Part shown: one piece after another, positions 22,635 through 33,468 of the stretch
How positions within the stretch are numbered: position 1 is the first letter of the stretch
How the letters are laid out: each line of letters opens with the position of its first letter
Source: Rugalucina vietnamica
Taxonomy: Eukaryota > Mollusca > Bivalvia > Lucinida > Lucinidae
Assembly: GCA_964017185.1 (NCBI GenBank)
Contig: OZ024879.1
Location: 39,520,383-39,584,382 of the forward strand
Direction of reading: 5' to 3'
DNA: 64,000 nucleotides
The notes under the pieces: generated by a model
The model's database searches: none
Told to the model about the DNA's origin: nothing
Seen by the model: the letters and a program-made list of their open reading frames with translations, nothing else
Translations under genes and position numbers: made by a program

Positions 22635-23388
22635 CCTTATAACTTAAATGTTATGCGACAGTCTGCATGCTTAGTTTTTAACCCAATCATGGTTGATAAC
22701 TATGCTGCCTTCTTTAATTGCACGCCGGTGGGTCGGGCGTCAGACTCTATGATGGCCCCGACATAAAGCTATTCATTTTAGTTGGTTGGGGCCGGAGCTT
22801 CTTGTCTGTTGCTTGGCCCACCGGGGTCCAACTGGTGTTTTTCTTTTGCTCCGGAGTTAGTAGGTTATTCGGCGCCCAGGGATCTCCATCGTCGGGCAGC
22901 TTACTCAGTCTGTGAGTCCTGGTTTTTGATTCATCAGGATGTTTATCATGATTTATTTGTTTGTTCTTGATGATTCTTTGACTAGTTAGAGATTCACCAC
23001 GAGGACCGAATAACTAACTAAATGTTATGAACCACTGCAGAGGCTGAGGGTGAGGTTATGGCCATGTAAAACCGGTTTAAGCCCGCCAGTAACTTTGTGT
23101 TACTGATCGTTCCAAGTCGATACTTCTGTGGTGGTTCTTTTTGTTTTATGTCTTGGTGTATAAAAAATTTTTTGTGCTGTTGGCGCCTTATGTATGTTTT
23201 CATATTTTAGTTAAGTTAAGGTAACTGAGTGGCCACCTATTGGGAAAATAGCTGCTCATTCGGCTTACGATATGTTTCATGGTATAAGTACCTGATTGTT
23301 AGTTTGGTTTTTTCCCACCTCGGTTTTTGGAGTGGGAATCTTTTTCTGATTGCGCCTTTTCCTGATCTTTGCCTACTTGTACCTTTTT
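22635..23388 (+). mobile_element. family P copy, 3' part
   Basis: Sense copy covering the last coding text (MRQSACLVFNPIMVDNYAAF, then RASDSMMAPT) and the whole 3' UTR, ending GCCTACTTGTACCTTTTT at 23388. It is 5'-truncated near 22635 next to a repeated CCTTATAACTTATTG. The additional short frames inside it recur at 17.5 and 52.7 kb only because the sequence does. Confidence 0.88.
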
Positions 23389-23734
23389 AACCTACACTCT
23401 CGTGCCTTAGCCAGTGCGATTACGTTTACCAGCGTGAATTTAGGCGGTGGCGGATACGGACATCGAAATTTGGTTGATCAAAATAAAAATGGGGTCGTCT
23501 CAAAATCAAAGTCATTGGATAATGAAATGACATTTTATGCGTACATGTATCAATTGACTTCACATTATTAGACAAATATTTAATTATTAAACCAATCTAA
23601 TTCTTCCTGCACACAAGACCGTTTCATATTGTCACAACGCGGGGCAATGCCCTGCGATGGTGTCTCCGTAACACAATTTAAATTCTATTTTTAGATGAAA
23701 GAGTTTGTGCTCGGCATTTACGAACGTGTAGAAA

Positions 23735-23971
23735 GAGAACTAATTGAAGGAATGTTTTTGGAGTTCAAACATTTTAAATAAAATGGTAGCGGTGCTCTGC
23801 CTGAATGGAAAACGTTTCTCCCAATGTAAGAATTTTCATCAGAAGCCAACAGCCGATCAGATGATCGGTTGGCAAGCGCTTCCAGATATACTAGATTCAT
23901 ACTGTCTTACTTGTGGATGGTTGTATTTCAATGTCTTTTGGATGTTCCGATATCCTTATTTTGGGTAATCA
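23735..23971 (+). repeat. SINE-related fragment sharing a head with 13900-14180
   Basis: GAAGGAATGTTTTTGGAGTTC, TGAATGGAAAACGTTTCTCCC and CCAACAGCCGATCAGA match 13930-14040. Both then run into the SINE tail (GGATGTTCCGATATCC; TTATTTTGGGTAA). Two loci with the same junction mean this head-tail combination is itself a repeat family. It is cut off at 23971 by I/Nimb-like copy 2. Confidence 0.65.
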
Positions 23972-24132
23972 ACATCTTAATACAAATTTTAACAACGGAT
24001 CCGAATTGGCATCGACAAAGCAAGATATAGCAGACACTTTGGCATCACAATTTTGTTCAAATTCATCAACAAGCCTTTAGTCAAAGGAATTTCAAAAATA
24101 CAAAAAAAAAGAACAGGAAAAAGTTAAATTTT

Positions 24133-25218
24133 ATGTCATCTAATAATGAAGAATATAATACATCATTTAATTTAGATGAACTGAATGATGCTATCAGTAA
24201 AGCCCATGATACAGCAACAGGTCCCGACGAAGTTCACTATCAAATGCTTAAACATCTTCCTCCTAGCTCACTTCTAGCTCTATTAGAAATATTCAATGAT
24301 ATGTGGGGAAACTGGGAAGTTTCCCGAAAGTTCGGAACTAGCCACTGTTATACCAATTCCTAAACCAGGAAAAGATCACACAGAACCTAACAATTACATA
24401 CCAATAGCACTTACAAGTTGTCTTTGTAAGACCTTAGAGAGAATGATTAATGTTAGACTCGTCTGGCACTTAGAAAGTAACAATCTTATTTCACCTGTTC
24501 AGTCGGGTTTCCGATCTGAACGAAGTACCAATGACAATTTGGTAAGACTGGAAACATTCATACGAGATGCATTTGTTGCTAAAGAGCATGTGGTGGCCGT
24601 GTTTTTCGACTTGGAAAAAGCTTATGAGACCACTTGTAGGAATGGCAATTTACGAGATCTCCATGATCTCGGAATTAGAGGCAGATTAGCTACATTTATA
24701 GAAAGCTTCCTTGCGGATCGATTGATCCAGGTTCGAGTTGGATCGACTTTATCCGAACAATTTGATCAGGCACAGGGTGTCCCACAAGGGGGCATTCTGT
24801 CTACAACATTATTCAATATCAAGATCAACAGCATAATGGACTGTTTGGATCCTAAACAGATGGTTCATTGTATGTAGATGACTTTTGCATGTGCTATAGA
24901 CCGAAAAGTATGAGAACTATTGAAATACACTTACAGCAGTGTATAAACAGAATAGAAAAGTGGGCTTCGCATAATGGTTTTAAATTTTCCAAGTCGAAAA
25001 CACAATGTGTACAATTCTGTCAGCTACGGAAAGTACATGATGATCCTGAACTTTACTTATATGGATCTCTTATTCCAGTGGTTGAAGATTTTAAATTTCT
25101 AGTAGTTCTATTTGATCGAAAGCTTTCCTTTATACCGCATATCAAGTATTTAAAGGCAAAATGTCTAAAAGCATTAAAACTTACTAAAGGTTTTATCGCA
25201 TACCGACTGGGGTGCTGA
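24133..25218 (+). pseudogene. reverse transcriptase of copy 2, broken
   Basis: Fragments in three frames cover TATGPDEVHYQMLKHLPP, IPKPGKDHTEPNNYIPIALT, motif A FFDLEKAYETTCR, motif B GVPQGGILS and motif C YVDDFCMCY. Motif A carries E for D in the second acidic-side position (AYET rather than AYDT), and the usual W of TTW is C, so this RT had already degenerated. Frameshifts are near 24310, 24855 and 25190. Confidence 0.82.
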
Positions 25219-25420
25219 CCGCACTGTCCTTCTGCAGCTATATCGGTCAATTATTCGTTCGAAGTTGGATTACGGATCCATTGTGTATGGATCAGCTAGA
25301 AAATCATACCTGAGTATGCTTGATACAGTTCACTACCAAGGACTAAGACTAGCTCTTGGGGCTTTTTGAACGTCACCTGTTGAGAGCCTCTATGTTGAGG
25401 CAGAAGAACCATCACTATAT

Positions 25421-26560
25421 TTGCGTCGAGAAAAACTTACTCTTCGGTATGCCATCAGACTTGCAGCAAACCCCTCTAATCCTGCACATAAGGTAACTTT
25501 CCCACCATATATTTCTGACGAGCTCTTACAGCTTTACAAAAGTAAACCAAATGCTATCAGGTCTTTTGGTTTACGAGTAGCACCACTTTTAACATCAGCA
25601 AAAATCAAACAAGATAAAATAGAAAAACATCCCGTTTCTGAAATTCCACCATGGTGCATTAGAAAGCCAACAGTAAATTTGACACTTCATACAGGGAAAA
25701 AATCAGAATCAAATCCACACTTTCTCAAGGAAAATTTCCACCAACTACAGTCACAATTTTCTGATTATCATTTTATTTATACTGATGGGTCAAAGGAAGA
25801 TAACAAAGTAGGTTGTGCTACTTATTCCAAAGATGCTTGCAAAACTTTACGTCTACCTGATGGTTCTTCAATTTTTACAGCAGAAGCTAAGGCTATTGAC
25901 TTAGCTTTAGACTGCATTAATGATTGTAACTCGTACAACAAATTCGTTATTTTCTCTGATTCTCTATCAGTCCTTCAGGCCCTAGACCATACAATGTCCA
26001 AAAACCAACAAATACAAAATATATTGCTGAAACATCATAGCATTTCTGAATTTAAAACTATTGTGTATTGCTGGGTTCCCAGTCATGTAGGAATATATGG
26101 TAACGAGCAAGTCGACAAGAAAGCAAAAGAATCACTGAGCCTAGAACAAACAGATTTTAAAATTCCTTTTATCAATTTTAAACCTTTTATCAACGAGTAT
26201 GTCTTTAATGAATGGCAATCAATTTGGAGCAGAGCAGATGACAATAAATTGAAAGAAATTGAACCTCATGTAAAACGACCAAGATTAATTCATAAACTTT
26301 CGAGACGGGAAGAGATTGTTCTTTCTTGTCTTCGAATTGGTCATACACGATTGACATATTCATATTTACTTAAACGAGAAGATAAACCTCAATGTATTGG
26401 ATGTGACACACAATTAACTGTCAAGCACTTTCTGCTTGAATGCATTGATTTTATAGATGTACGTCGTTCCTGCTTTCAAAGTAACAGCTTGAAAGATTTG
26501 TTCAAAAATGTATCTGTTGAACGCATTTTGTCATTTTTAAAACGAACTAACCCTTTTTAA
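25421..26560 (+). CDS. RT C-terminus plus RNase H and CCHC domain, intact frame, copy 2
   Basis: A 379-codon uninterrupted frame. The first ~90 residues are the RT tail (RREKLTLRYAIRLAANPSNP; SDELLQLYKSKPNAIRSFGL). RNase H follows, with IYTDGSKEDNKVGCATYS, FTAEAKAIDLALD, FVIFSDSLSVLQAL and WVPSHVGIYGNEQVDKKAKE, then a tail with CIGCDTQLTVKHFLLEC. The four acidic residues expected of RNase H (Asp, Glu, Asp, Asp) are all present. The upstream part of the ORF is broken, so this is a surviving open stretch, not an expressed gene. The ATG at 25421 is internal to the original protein. Confidence 0.85.
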   Translation: MRREKLTLRYAIRLAANPSNPAHKVTFPPYISDELLQLYKSKPNAIRSFGLRVAPLLTSAKIKQDKIEKHPVSEIPPWCIRKPTVNLTLHTGKKSESNPHFLKENFHQLQSQFSDYHFIYTDGSKEDNKVGCATYSKDACKTLRLPDGSSIFTAEAKAIDLALDCINDCNSYNKFVIFSDSLSVLQALDHTMSKNQQIQNILLKHHSISEFKTIVYCWVPSHVGIYGNEQVDKKAKESLSLEQTDFKIPFINFKPFINEYVFNEWQSIWSRADDNKLKEIEPHVKRPRLIHKLSRREEIVLSCLRIGHTRLTYSYLLKREDKPQCIGCDTQLTVKHFLLECIDFIDVRRSCFQSNSLKDLFKNVSVERILSFLKRTNPF

Positions 26561-26919
26561 CAAAATATAATTTTTAACACAAATCATATTTATACCTTTC
26601 TCCATTTCTATCATTTCATTTTAATCAATGTATCTTTCATCTAGGGCAATAATTATTTATAACTTTGATAATTCTTACCATATATTTTGCTTTTTCTCTG
26701 AACTAAATTATGCATTTTACAATTGTTAGACGCTAATGACCCATTAGGGTTGACGCGTCGTTAAACATCAATCAATCAATCAATCATCATTCTGATAACA
26801 AGATAGCAAAAGATGATACTGAGAGTGACAGGGAGATGGCAATAAACAATTTGTATATTAACAATGTAAGTATCAATAATTTAATAAATTTTGCATGCTG
26901 CATTTGATAACATATAGTG

Positions 26920-27935
26920 TCAAAGGTAATTTTGGTTCTTGTTGGCGACAATAAACGATGTGTCCACTGTTGTATTTCTCCAGTTTTCCTATAAAAGAAA
27001 ACAAAACAGTAAACCAATAAGTGTTTACTTGGAGATTTTATGTTCAAATCAACTATTTTTCAGCCATATGCATATGGAAATATCAATTGTATATACAAAT
27101 ATATAAATAAACTGTGAATAAAGTACTTTCAATTTGGCTTACTGGAAGAGGATGTGATGGTTACAGCTCAGATAAGATAAACAACTTAAATAACTGTCTT
27201 TAACATAAAGAAAATATTTGAGTAATATTTTACATACGAATAACCTCTTTTTTTGGTTGTGTCTCTGGCATATAATCCTCTACTTCTGTGTCAGTAAAGT
27301 CTGGGTCTGACTAACAATAGAAATAATACTATGCAACAGCATTAAAGGCTACATGAAGAATATTCTGTAGTTCTCTTTGAGGTACAATAAAACATATATT
27401 GTATATTTTTTCGTTTGAAGTATCAAAATATTGTAATGTTTTGATTTTAGTTAAAATTCTATAGAAAATGGAAGAGAAGAAGAGTAATTCTTAACATTGT
27501 AAAAATGTTATTCTGGGGGTGCTTTAAAATTTCATGTCTGTTGCAGATACACAGTAAAACAATTATTAAAGCTTTTTATAGTCTCCGAGGTCTCCTAATC
27601 GTTGCCTACTTTTACCTTTTTGTTGTAAGGATTATATCTTATCTAAGACAGCATTTTTGTCCAAAACAGCATTGTGTTTTTCTGTATTCCTCACTTTGAA
27701 GTGTAGCTATTATATTATATTAGCCAAAGACTGACATTGTTATGTGTAATGAAATAAGAGCCAGAAATTTAAATTTTCAGTATATTTTGTAAAATATTTT
27801 AGCAGTGTCTACATACCTGAGTTTGAGTTTCATCAGTTTTGAGCTCCTGTGGCAGGGTGTGTTTTATTCTGTCTTTGATCACGGACCTCGCCTCCTTAAG
27901 TTCTTCTTTTATAGAGTTTAGTTCTTTGAATTCTA
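26920..27935 (-). CDS. candidate 3' end of an unrecognised spliced host gene (three exons)
   Basis: Three minus-strand exons fit by phase. Exon x, 27817-27935, starts after CTGTCTTGCTAG, ends CAG|GTATGT and reads EFKELNSIKEELKEARSVIK, then RIKHTLPQEL. Exon y, 27245-27310, lies between TTGTTAG and GAG|GTTATT and reads SDPDFTDTEVEDYMPETQ. Exon z, 26920-26988, follows a strong tract TTTTGTTTTCTTTTATAG and reads NWRNTTVDTSFIVANKN before TGA. Donor and acceptor phases agree (0/0 twice). ATTAAA lies about 35 bp past the stop. Exon x is Lys/Glu-rich, possibly coiled coil. Upstream exons were not found and no family was recognised. Exon z is open in all three frames, so its frame is the weakest part. 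Confidence 0.35.
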
Positions 27936-28279
27936 CTAGCAAGACAGATATGATACTGTTTCCTGTTTCACTATATGATTCACTATATGTTATCAAATGC
28001 ATGTGGTAAGTAGGTATAATCAATATATAGGCTGAAGAGCTTTAAATCAAACGTTGTAATTCAAATGCTTTTTCATATTTATAATAGTTCGATTTTGATT
28101 GAGTTTGACACACATAAACATTGATATGTTTGCAAACAATCTTTTGAATTTCGTATCAAAATAATGAGAAATGTGAGAGCAACAGTCCTTGTTATAGCAG
28201 TCTATAATCCAAAGTTGCAAATTGAGCACGACTACAATAAGTCCCTTGGCATAAAGAGCATTGCAATCTCATTAAAAGC

Positions 28280-28660
28280 TTAAGCTTTGCCAGTTGCATT
28301 GATTATCTGACAATGATACTAGTTTGTCTGAATGTTCATGGTCGTCAAAAATGAGACTAAACCTGCTTATAGCGATAAAAGAGTCCAAATTTCCGTCCAT
28401 CCGTCAACATCTATGTCAAAGTTTGACATTTACGTCTTAAATTTGTTTTCTCTGCATTAGTGATAGCAGGAATTATGAAACCTTGCGTAGTTATTGTCCT
28501 TGACATACCCTTCAAGCATGCAAATATTTTTTAAAGACGTATGTTCATATATCAATGGATTGCCGAGATAATTTGCAAAATTACTGAACCATGAAATTAT
28601 GTCACAGTGACCTACGACTACTTCAGTGTCAAAGGTCTTGTCATACGCAAACCAACCCGC
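28280..28660 (+). repeat. dispersed repeat related to the 39.7-40.2 kb satellite
   Basis: Contains GAACCATGAAATTATGTCACAGTGACC and GTCAAAGGTCTTGTCATACGCAAACCAAC, near-identical to blocks in the 39.66-40.19 kb array. One to two units, diverged. Confidence 0.65.
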
Positions 28661-28671
28661 TCAAGATTAGA

Positions 28672-28820
28672 ACCCCGAGAAGAACCACCTGGCACCCGCA
28701 AGTAGAACTTGACTTGTCTCACATGTGCCCCGTGTGGAGCTCGAAATTACACCAGATACAGTGGTGAGATGATCGAATGGTTAGGGACGGTAATGAAATA
28801 TCAGCGCTCTTAACCACCCC
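28672..28820 (-). mobile_element. tRNA-headed SINE, inverted copy
   Basis: The reverse complement of this stretch carries the class II tRNA-like head (GGCGGGGTGGTTAAGAGCGC) and body ACATGTGAGACAAGTC, with AAGTTCTACTTGCGGGTGCC, matching 15776-16012. A few short insertions separate A and B boxes. Confidence 0.72.
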
Positions 28821-29049
28821 GCCGCTTTGTGTATCAAGAAAATGATGTGTATAGAGTATGGTATTATGCAGTGTTAACAAAACCAACCGACAGGACCATC
28901 AGAGTAGTCAAGTAAAAATTCAGCCAGTCAAGTAAAAATATGTTCTATTTTTGTTTGTTTTTTATATTCTGTCTTTTTCATTACTTTATCATATGCCCCG
29001 TAAACAGTCGTCAACTTTCAACAAGTCATCAACAAGGTCAGGTACTTGT

Positions 29050-29346
29050 AAAATCGATTAAAGCCCGCCAGTAATTTCATATTACTGATCGTTTCAAGGC
29101 GATACTTCTGTTGTGGTTCTTACTGTTTTATGTCTTGATTTTTAATTTTTTTGTGCTGGTGGTGCCTTATGTTTGCTTTCATTACATACTTTTAGTTAAG
29201 TTTAGGTAAATGAGTGGCCACCTATTGGGAAAACAGCTGCTCATTCGGCTTAGGATATGTTTTCACGGTATAAGTACCTGATTGTAAATTAATTTTTCGT
29301 TTTCTGATTGCGCATTTTCCTGGTCGTTGCATACTTGAAACTTTTC
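29050..29346 (+). mobile_element. family P 3' end, diverged copy
   Basis: From TAAAATCGATTAAAGCCCGCC to TTGCATACTTGAAACTTTTC. It is more diverged than other copies and lacks the GTTTTTTCCCACCTCGG block, so it is an older insertion with an internal deletion near 29297. A further ~30-bp remnant may lie at 27590-27624. Confidence 0.8.
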
Positions 29347-29349
29347 TTA

Positions 29350-29920
29350 ATCTATGACACTGTTTAATCACTTTTGGGTGGAAAAAAATAAGCTGATGGG
29401 AGTTAGGACTCTGCTAACAGAGAAGTACAGAGACATTTGTTGAACATTAAAGATTGATTCGATTGAATTTGGAATTGTTTATGTTTCTTAAACTTTTAAA
29501 AAATAAGAAATCTGCCAGGCAATCACAATGTTGTATAATTATCTAAAATAGAATATAATATTTTAGAATTTGTTTTAATGTTGCAATCGGATCATTCTCA
29601 TCATCTGGGTTCTAGATGAAAATCAGCACCAGTTAAAACGCTGTTTTAATGATAGAGAAATTTCCAGTTTGCCGGTGGTAAGTGTTGTCCATACAACATT
29701 TTGGCATTCTCCCTGGTAATGTGGATGAGATACCGCCAGCCACCTCATCCGCGGCCATCATCCCAATCACTGCTGGGCAACTGTACCTGCCTTTGTCAAA
29801 AGTTCTCTCGTAAGAGTACCGACCACCTCGATAAACTTTGTGTTGGGGAAGGTTTACAACACAAATTCACATGAGACACCAGTAAAGTGACTAACCTTTT
29901 AGTGCTCATGTAGAATATAT
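29350..29920. other. unassigned region
   Basis: AT-rich text followed by a more balanced stretch (29690-29880). No gene or shared repeat recognised. Confidence 0.35.
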
Positions 29921-29921
29921 A

Positions 29922-31230
29922 CGAGGGATGTTCTTTAATTCTTGTCATTTGCTTGATTACTTTTCCCGTGGACTAACTGCGAGAAAGTTGTTTGTATGTG
30001 GTGAAAGCCCAATCTTTTCTGATCAGATTGGTATCAAAATTGTTGCTCTCTGACGCACGAGCCTATAGTAATCGCATTCTAAAACAGTGCATAGTAATGA
30101 CACTGCGTTATTTTCCAATTAATTTACAATATGTAATTTCGATCACAAGTATAGAAAATGCTATAACATTCGCAACACTAAATATAGGCCCACTTCCATT
30201 TTAAAAATAAATTTGCTATTCATGTGAGCATCCGAAAACACTTTTGTAGAATGTTTTCACTTTTACAAGATGGAATTATTGGCCCTTCTTTGTGACGTCA
30301 TAATAATTTGAATGTACGCCATTTCAAATCACTGCACAGGCTACGCAATTCAATATTTTCATAATTTTCAAATCAGATTGTCTTGTGAATATATAAAATT
30401 TATTGTTATCTTAATTTTGTCTAAAATGGTCTAAATGGATATTCGCTGTAAATTGCTAAACTTGCAATTTAACTTTTACGACAGGTTTAAGGTAAAGCAG
30501 GCACCTAGTTTCTAGGGGAGCTGTTTGTCTCTATCGTAATAGAATTCCAATCAAATTTGTTGATTGAAAATGTCTACCAAAACGCTTCTTAAACATATCA
30601 AGTAAAACGATTTGGGGACGTTGTAGTGGTATTAGCACATGATTTTTTGTTGTATGGACGCCCCTTTCAAATAAATTTTGTGTTATTTTTCAAAATGTTA
30701 CAACTCATAAATCAAGGTTGTAGAGGATGAACAATCCAAAACTTTTATAAATGGAATTAGCAAAGGTCTGGTACAAATCGGCATTAAAAGTTTTGGATTA
30801 GCCATAACTTGAAATGGAATTATGAGGCTCTGAAACCTCCATACCGCGCTTCTTTCAACTTAATAATTCATAACAAACAGGTGTAGTGCTATGTTACAGT
30901 TCTCGTAAAAATTGCAATTTCTGTTTTAGGAAAATAACTTTTTGCCAATGTGTTAGCATGGTAATGAAGACTTCGCAAGTATAAAATCGTTCTTCTAACC
31001 CTTCTTATTCAAACATTATTCTGCCTTTTGTGACTGGCTGAAGTACATGTATGTAGTGTCATAGAGGTGTCCCTCTTCAGAGACTCAGTTTGCCATGATT
31101 TATTGTATCATCTTAAAATAGTTGGGTGATTTCAATATCGCAAAGAACCACTCGCAAGTAATTTTCTTCTGGTATAAATGATGGTTTAGGAGAAAATGAG
31201 TCAATGACAAGAATTAAAGAACATCCCTCG
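29922..31230. mobile_element. mariner-type non-autonomous DNA transposon (1309 bp)
   Basis: Perfect 28-bp terminal inverted repeats: 29922-29949 begins CGAGGGATGTTCTTTAATTC, and 31203-31230 is its exact reverse complement, ending GAACATCCCTCG. Both ends are flanked by TA (29920-29921 and 31231-31232), the target duplication of Tc1/mariner elements. The interior has no frame recognisable as a DDE/D transposase, so it would depend on a transposase made elsewhere. Identical terminal repeats suggest fairly recent activity. Confidence 0.88.
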
Positions 31231-31439
31231 TAATTGCTTTGGTATCTCACACTCTGAATGTATGTCCACTCTCACTAACACATTGCAACCAAATCCGGCG
31301 GCACATTCCCAGAAGTGCAGTTAATCACATGCACATTTCACAAATATTTCACCTGACATGATCATAGGGCAGCCGTAAGCCGTCAACTTATTCGATCAAC
31401 TTGTTTATCAAATTTTTATATTTTATTTATCCACTGTTT

Positions 31440-31506
31440 TGGCTCTCTTTTTCATGTTTATCAGTTTTGTTTGTCGTCTTATTCCCACGGTTTATGCTTT
31501 CGTTTT
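31440..31506. repeat. unit of a ~54-bp tandem repeat, left of H2
   Basis: TTTTTCATGTTTATCAGTTTTG and TTATTCCCACGGTTTATGC match the two units at 33076-33180, so element H2 sits inside this small array. Confidence 0.7.
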
Positions 31507-33075
31507 AGCTCATCTTAGCTTTTGGCTCACAGGTGAGCTTATAGTATACCCATGCTCCGTCGTACGTCTGTCCTCCGTCCGTCGTCCACAATTTCAAAGA
31601 TCTTCTCTGAAACCGCTTGGCCTATCAAGTTGAAACTTTATGCGGAGCGTCCATGGATAGGAGGATTGAAAGTTTGTTCACGGGATCTTGGTTACATGAC
31701 CAAGATGACCGCCATGCCCATTATTGTAAAAACCCTTCAAAAATCTTCTCCAGTACTGGTGGGCGGATTTCCACAGACTTGGTATGTAGCATCGAGGACT
31801 CCAGCCCATCAAAGTTTGCTAAAATGATGACCCTGTGATGACCTTGACCTGTTTTGTGGCAAGATTAATTTTGGAACATAATTATTAGGCTTTTACATGG
31901 AAACAGGCCAAAACAATGGATATTTTGGAAGCTACTGAAGCCTAAAACTTGAGAATTGCTAGATGCAGACAACTCATGGAGTCAATGATGGTATGTAATT
32001 ACTTAAGGTCAATGTCATTTCTTGTCCTTGACCCAAGGTCATTGAAATATCAAAAATAATACACAATTTCAAAGATTTTCATCTCTGAAACCACTTGACC
32101 GATCAAGTTGAAATTTTATGAGGAGCCTCCTTTGGTAGTGGAATTTAAATTATGTTTATGATCCAGATGGCTGCTATGCCAATATATGGTAAAAAAAAAA
32201 CCTTCAAAAATCTTCCCCAGAACCGGTAGGCCGACATCCGTGAAACTTGATATGTAGCATCAGGGACACCAGTCCATCATAGTTTGCTAAACTGATTACC
32301 CTGGGATGACCTTGACGAATTTTACGGCAAGTTCAATTTTGGAAACATATGCTTTTACATGGGAAAAGGCGAAAACAATGATGACCCTGGGATGACCTTG
32401 ACGAATTTTACGGCAAGGTCAATTTTAGAAACATATGCTTTTACATGGGAAAAAGCGAAAACAATGGATATTTTGGAAACAATTGCAGCCTGATGCTCGC
32501 AGACAAATAATAGAGTCAATGAAGGTATGTAATTAAGGTCAAGGTCAATTCTTGACCATAGGTCACTGAAATATCAAAATTAAGTCACAATTTCAAAGAT
32601 CTTCTCTGAATATGCTTGGCCGATCAAGAAATTTTAATTGGAGCTCTCTTTGGTAGTGGCATGGAAACTTTTCGTGATATCTTGGTCACATGACAAAGTT
32701 GGCCGCCTCGCTCATATATGATAAAAAAAAACTTTAAAAAAATTCTTCAGTCTCCAGAACCGGTGGGCTGATTTCCACGAAACTTGGTATGTAGTTTTGG
32801 AGACTCCAGCCCATCATTTTTCAAATGATGACCCTGGGATGACCTTGATCTATTTTACTACAAGGTCAATTTCGGAAACATAGGCTTTTTCATGTTAAAA
32901 GTTGAAACAATATTTTGGAAACAATTGCAGCCTGAGACCTGAATTACGGCAGATTCAGGCAACATATGAAGTCAATAAAGGTGTGTGAGTATTCAACGTC
33001 AAGGTCATTTCATGATGAATAAATGGTCCAAGATCAGGCTTCAGGTGACCGTTCTCAGGACCAATGATCCTCTGG
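31507..33075 (+). mobile_element. hairpin-ended repeat element H2 (three tandem units)
   Basis: The left end is AGCTCATCTTAGC, then GGCTCACAGGTGAGCTTA, a stem-loop. Three units follow with landmarks near 31603, 32082 and 32603 (CTCTGAAACCGCTTGGCC type). A local 88-bp duplication lies at 32293-32380/32381-32468. The right end is TTCTCAGGACCAATGATCCTCTGG, then T. The terminal hairpins and CTGG|T end agree with H1 and H3. Units are rich in AGGTCA half-sites. Frames inside it are not genes. Confidence 0.65.
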
Positions 33076-33180
33076 TTCATGTTAGTCAGTTTTGTTGGTT
33101 TCCTCATTTCCACTGTTTTTGCTTTCTTTTTCATGTTTGTCAATTTTCTTTGTTTTCTTATTCCCACTGTTTTTGCTTGG
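33076..33180. repeat. two ~54-bp tandem units right of H2
   Basis: TCATGTTAGTCAGTTTTGTTG...CCACTGTTTTTGCT, then TCATGTTTGTCAATTTTCTTTG...CCCACTGTTTTTGCT. The frames spanning them (repeated Phe/Leu-rich text) are by-products. Confidence 0.75.
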
Positions 33181-33268
33181 TCTAAGTCTTCCTGTGATAT
33201 AGATACAGGTCCATGGGTCTGGCGGTACAATGCGAATGTGTCTGGGCAAAATCATTCCGCACTTTTGG

Positions 33269-33269
<1 letters not shown>

Positions 33270-33326
<57 letters not shown>
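33270..33326. repeat. 57-nt poly-T tract
   Basis: Uninterrupted T from 33270 to 33326. It could be the poly-A of an antisense retroposed sequence, but no element body with a duplication was found beside it. It generates spurious poly-Lys and poly-Phe frames. Confidence 0.95.
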
Positions 33327-33328
<2 letters not shown>

Positions 33329-33468
33329 AATGATTCTTGCTTTTCCAGGTAGGGTGGTTGAACAAATGTCCATCATCGCATGGAACACAGGTGTACTTGG
33401 TGGCCTGAAAAGACATGAGTCTATGATGGCATGAGTGTTGGAGAAGAGAGTGTTTCAGGTTTGTTTTA

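Larger units (their letters stand above)
23972..26785 (+). mobile_element. I/Nimb-like retrotransposon, divergent copy 2, 5'-truncated
   Basis: Begins inside the pre-RT linker (CATCTTAATACAAATTTTAAC) and runs through RT and RNase H to TTAGACGCTAATGACCC and a tail of CAATCAATCAATCAATCA, unlike the CAAA tail of copies 1, 3 and 4. Base differences from those copies are frequent (mostly third positions). RT has frame breaks near 24310 and 24855, and a TGA in GCTTTTTGAACG near 25370. It matters because it preserves the ancestral frame across the RT-RNase H junction. Confidence 0.9.

Noticed and set aside
22718-22970. Small proteins repeated at 17.5, 22.8 and 52.7 kb
   Set aside because: They are frames in the 3' UTR of family P that recur because the repeat does. 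Stops and frame differ between copies.
27590-27624. Tenth family P copy
   Set aside because: Only about 30 bp resemble the P terminus (GTTGCCTACTTTTACCTTTTTG), too short to separate from chance.
31439-31838. Membrane or secreted proteins from hydrophobic frames
   Set aside because: They lie in the 54-bp repeat and element H2, whose other copies do not keep the frame.
33064-33434. Phe-rich and Lys-rich open frames on both strands
   Set aside because: Produced by the 57-nt poly-T and the 54-bp tandem units.
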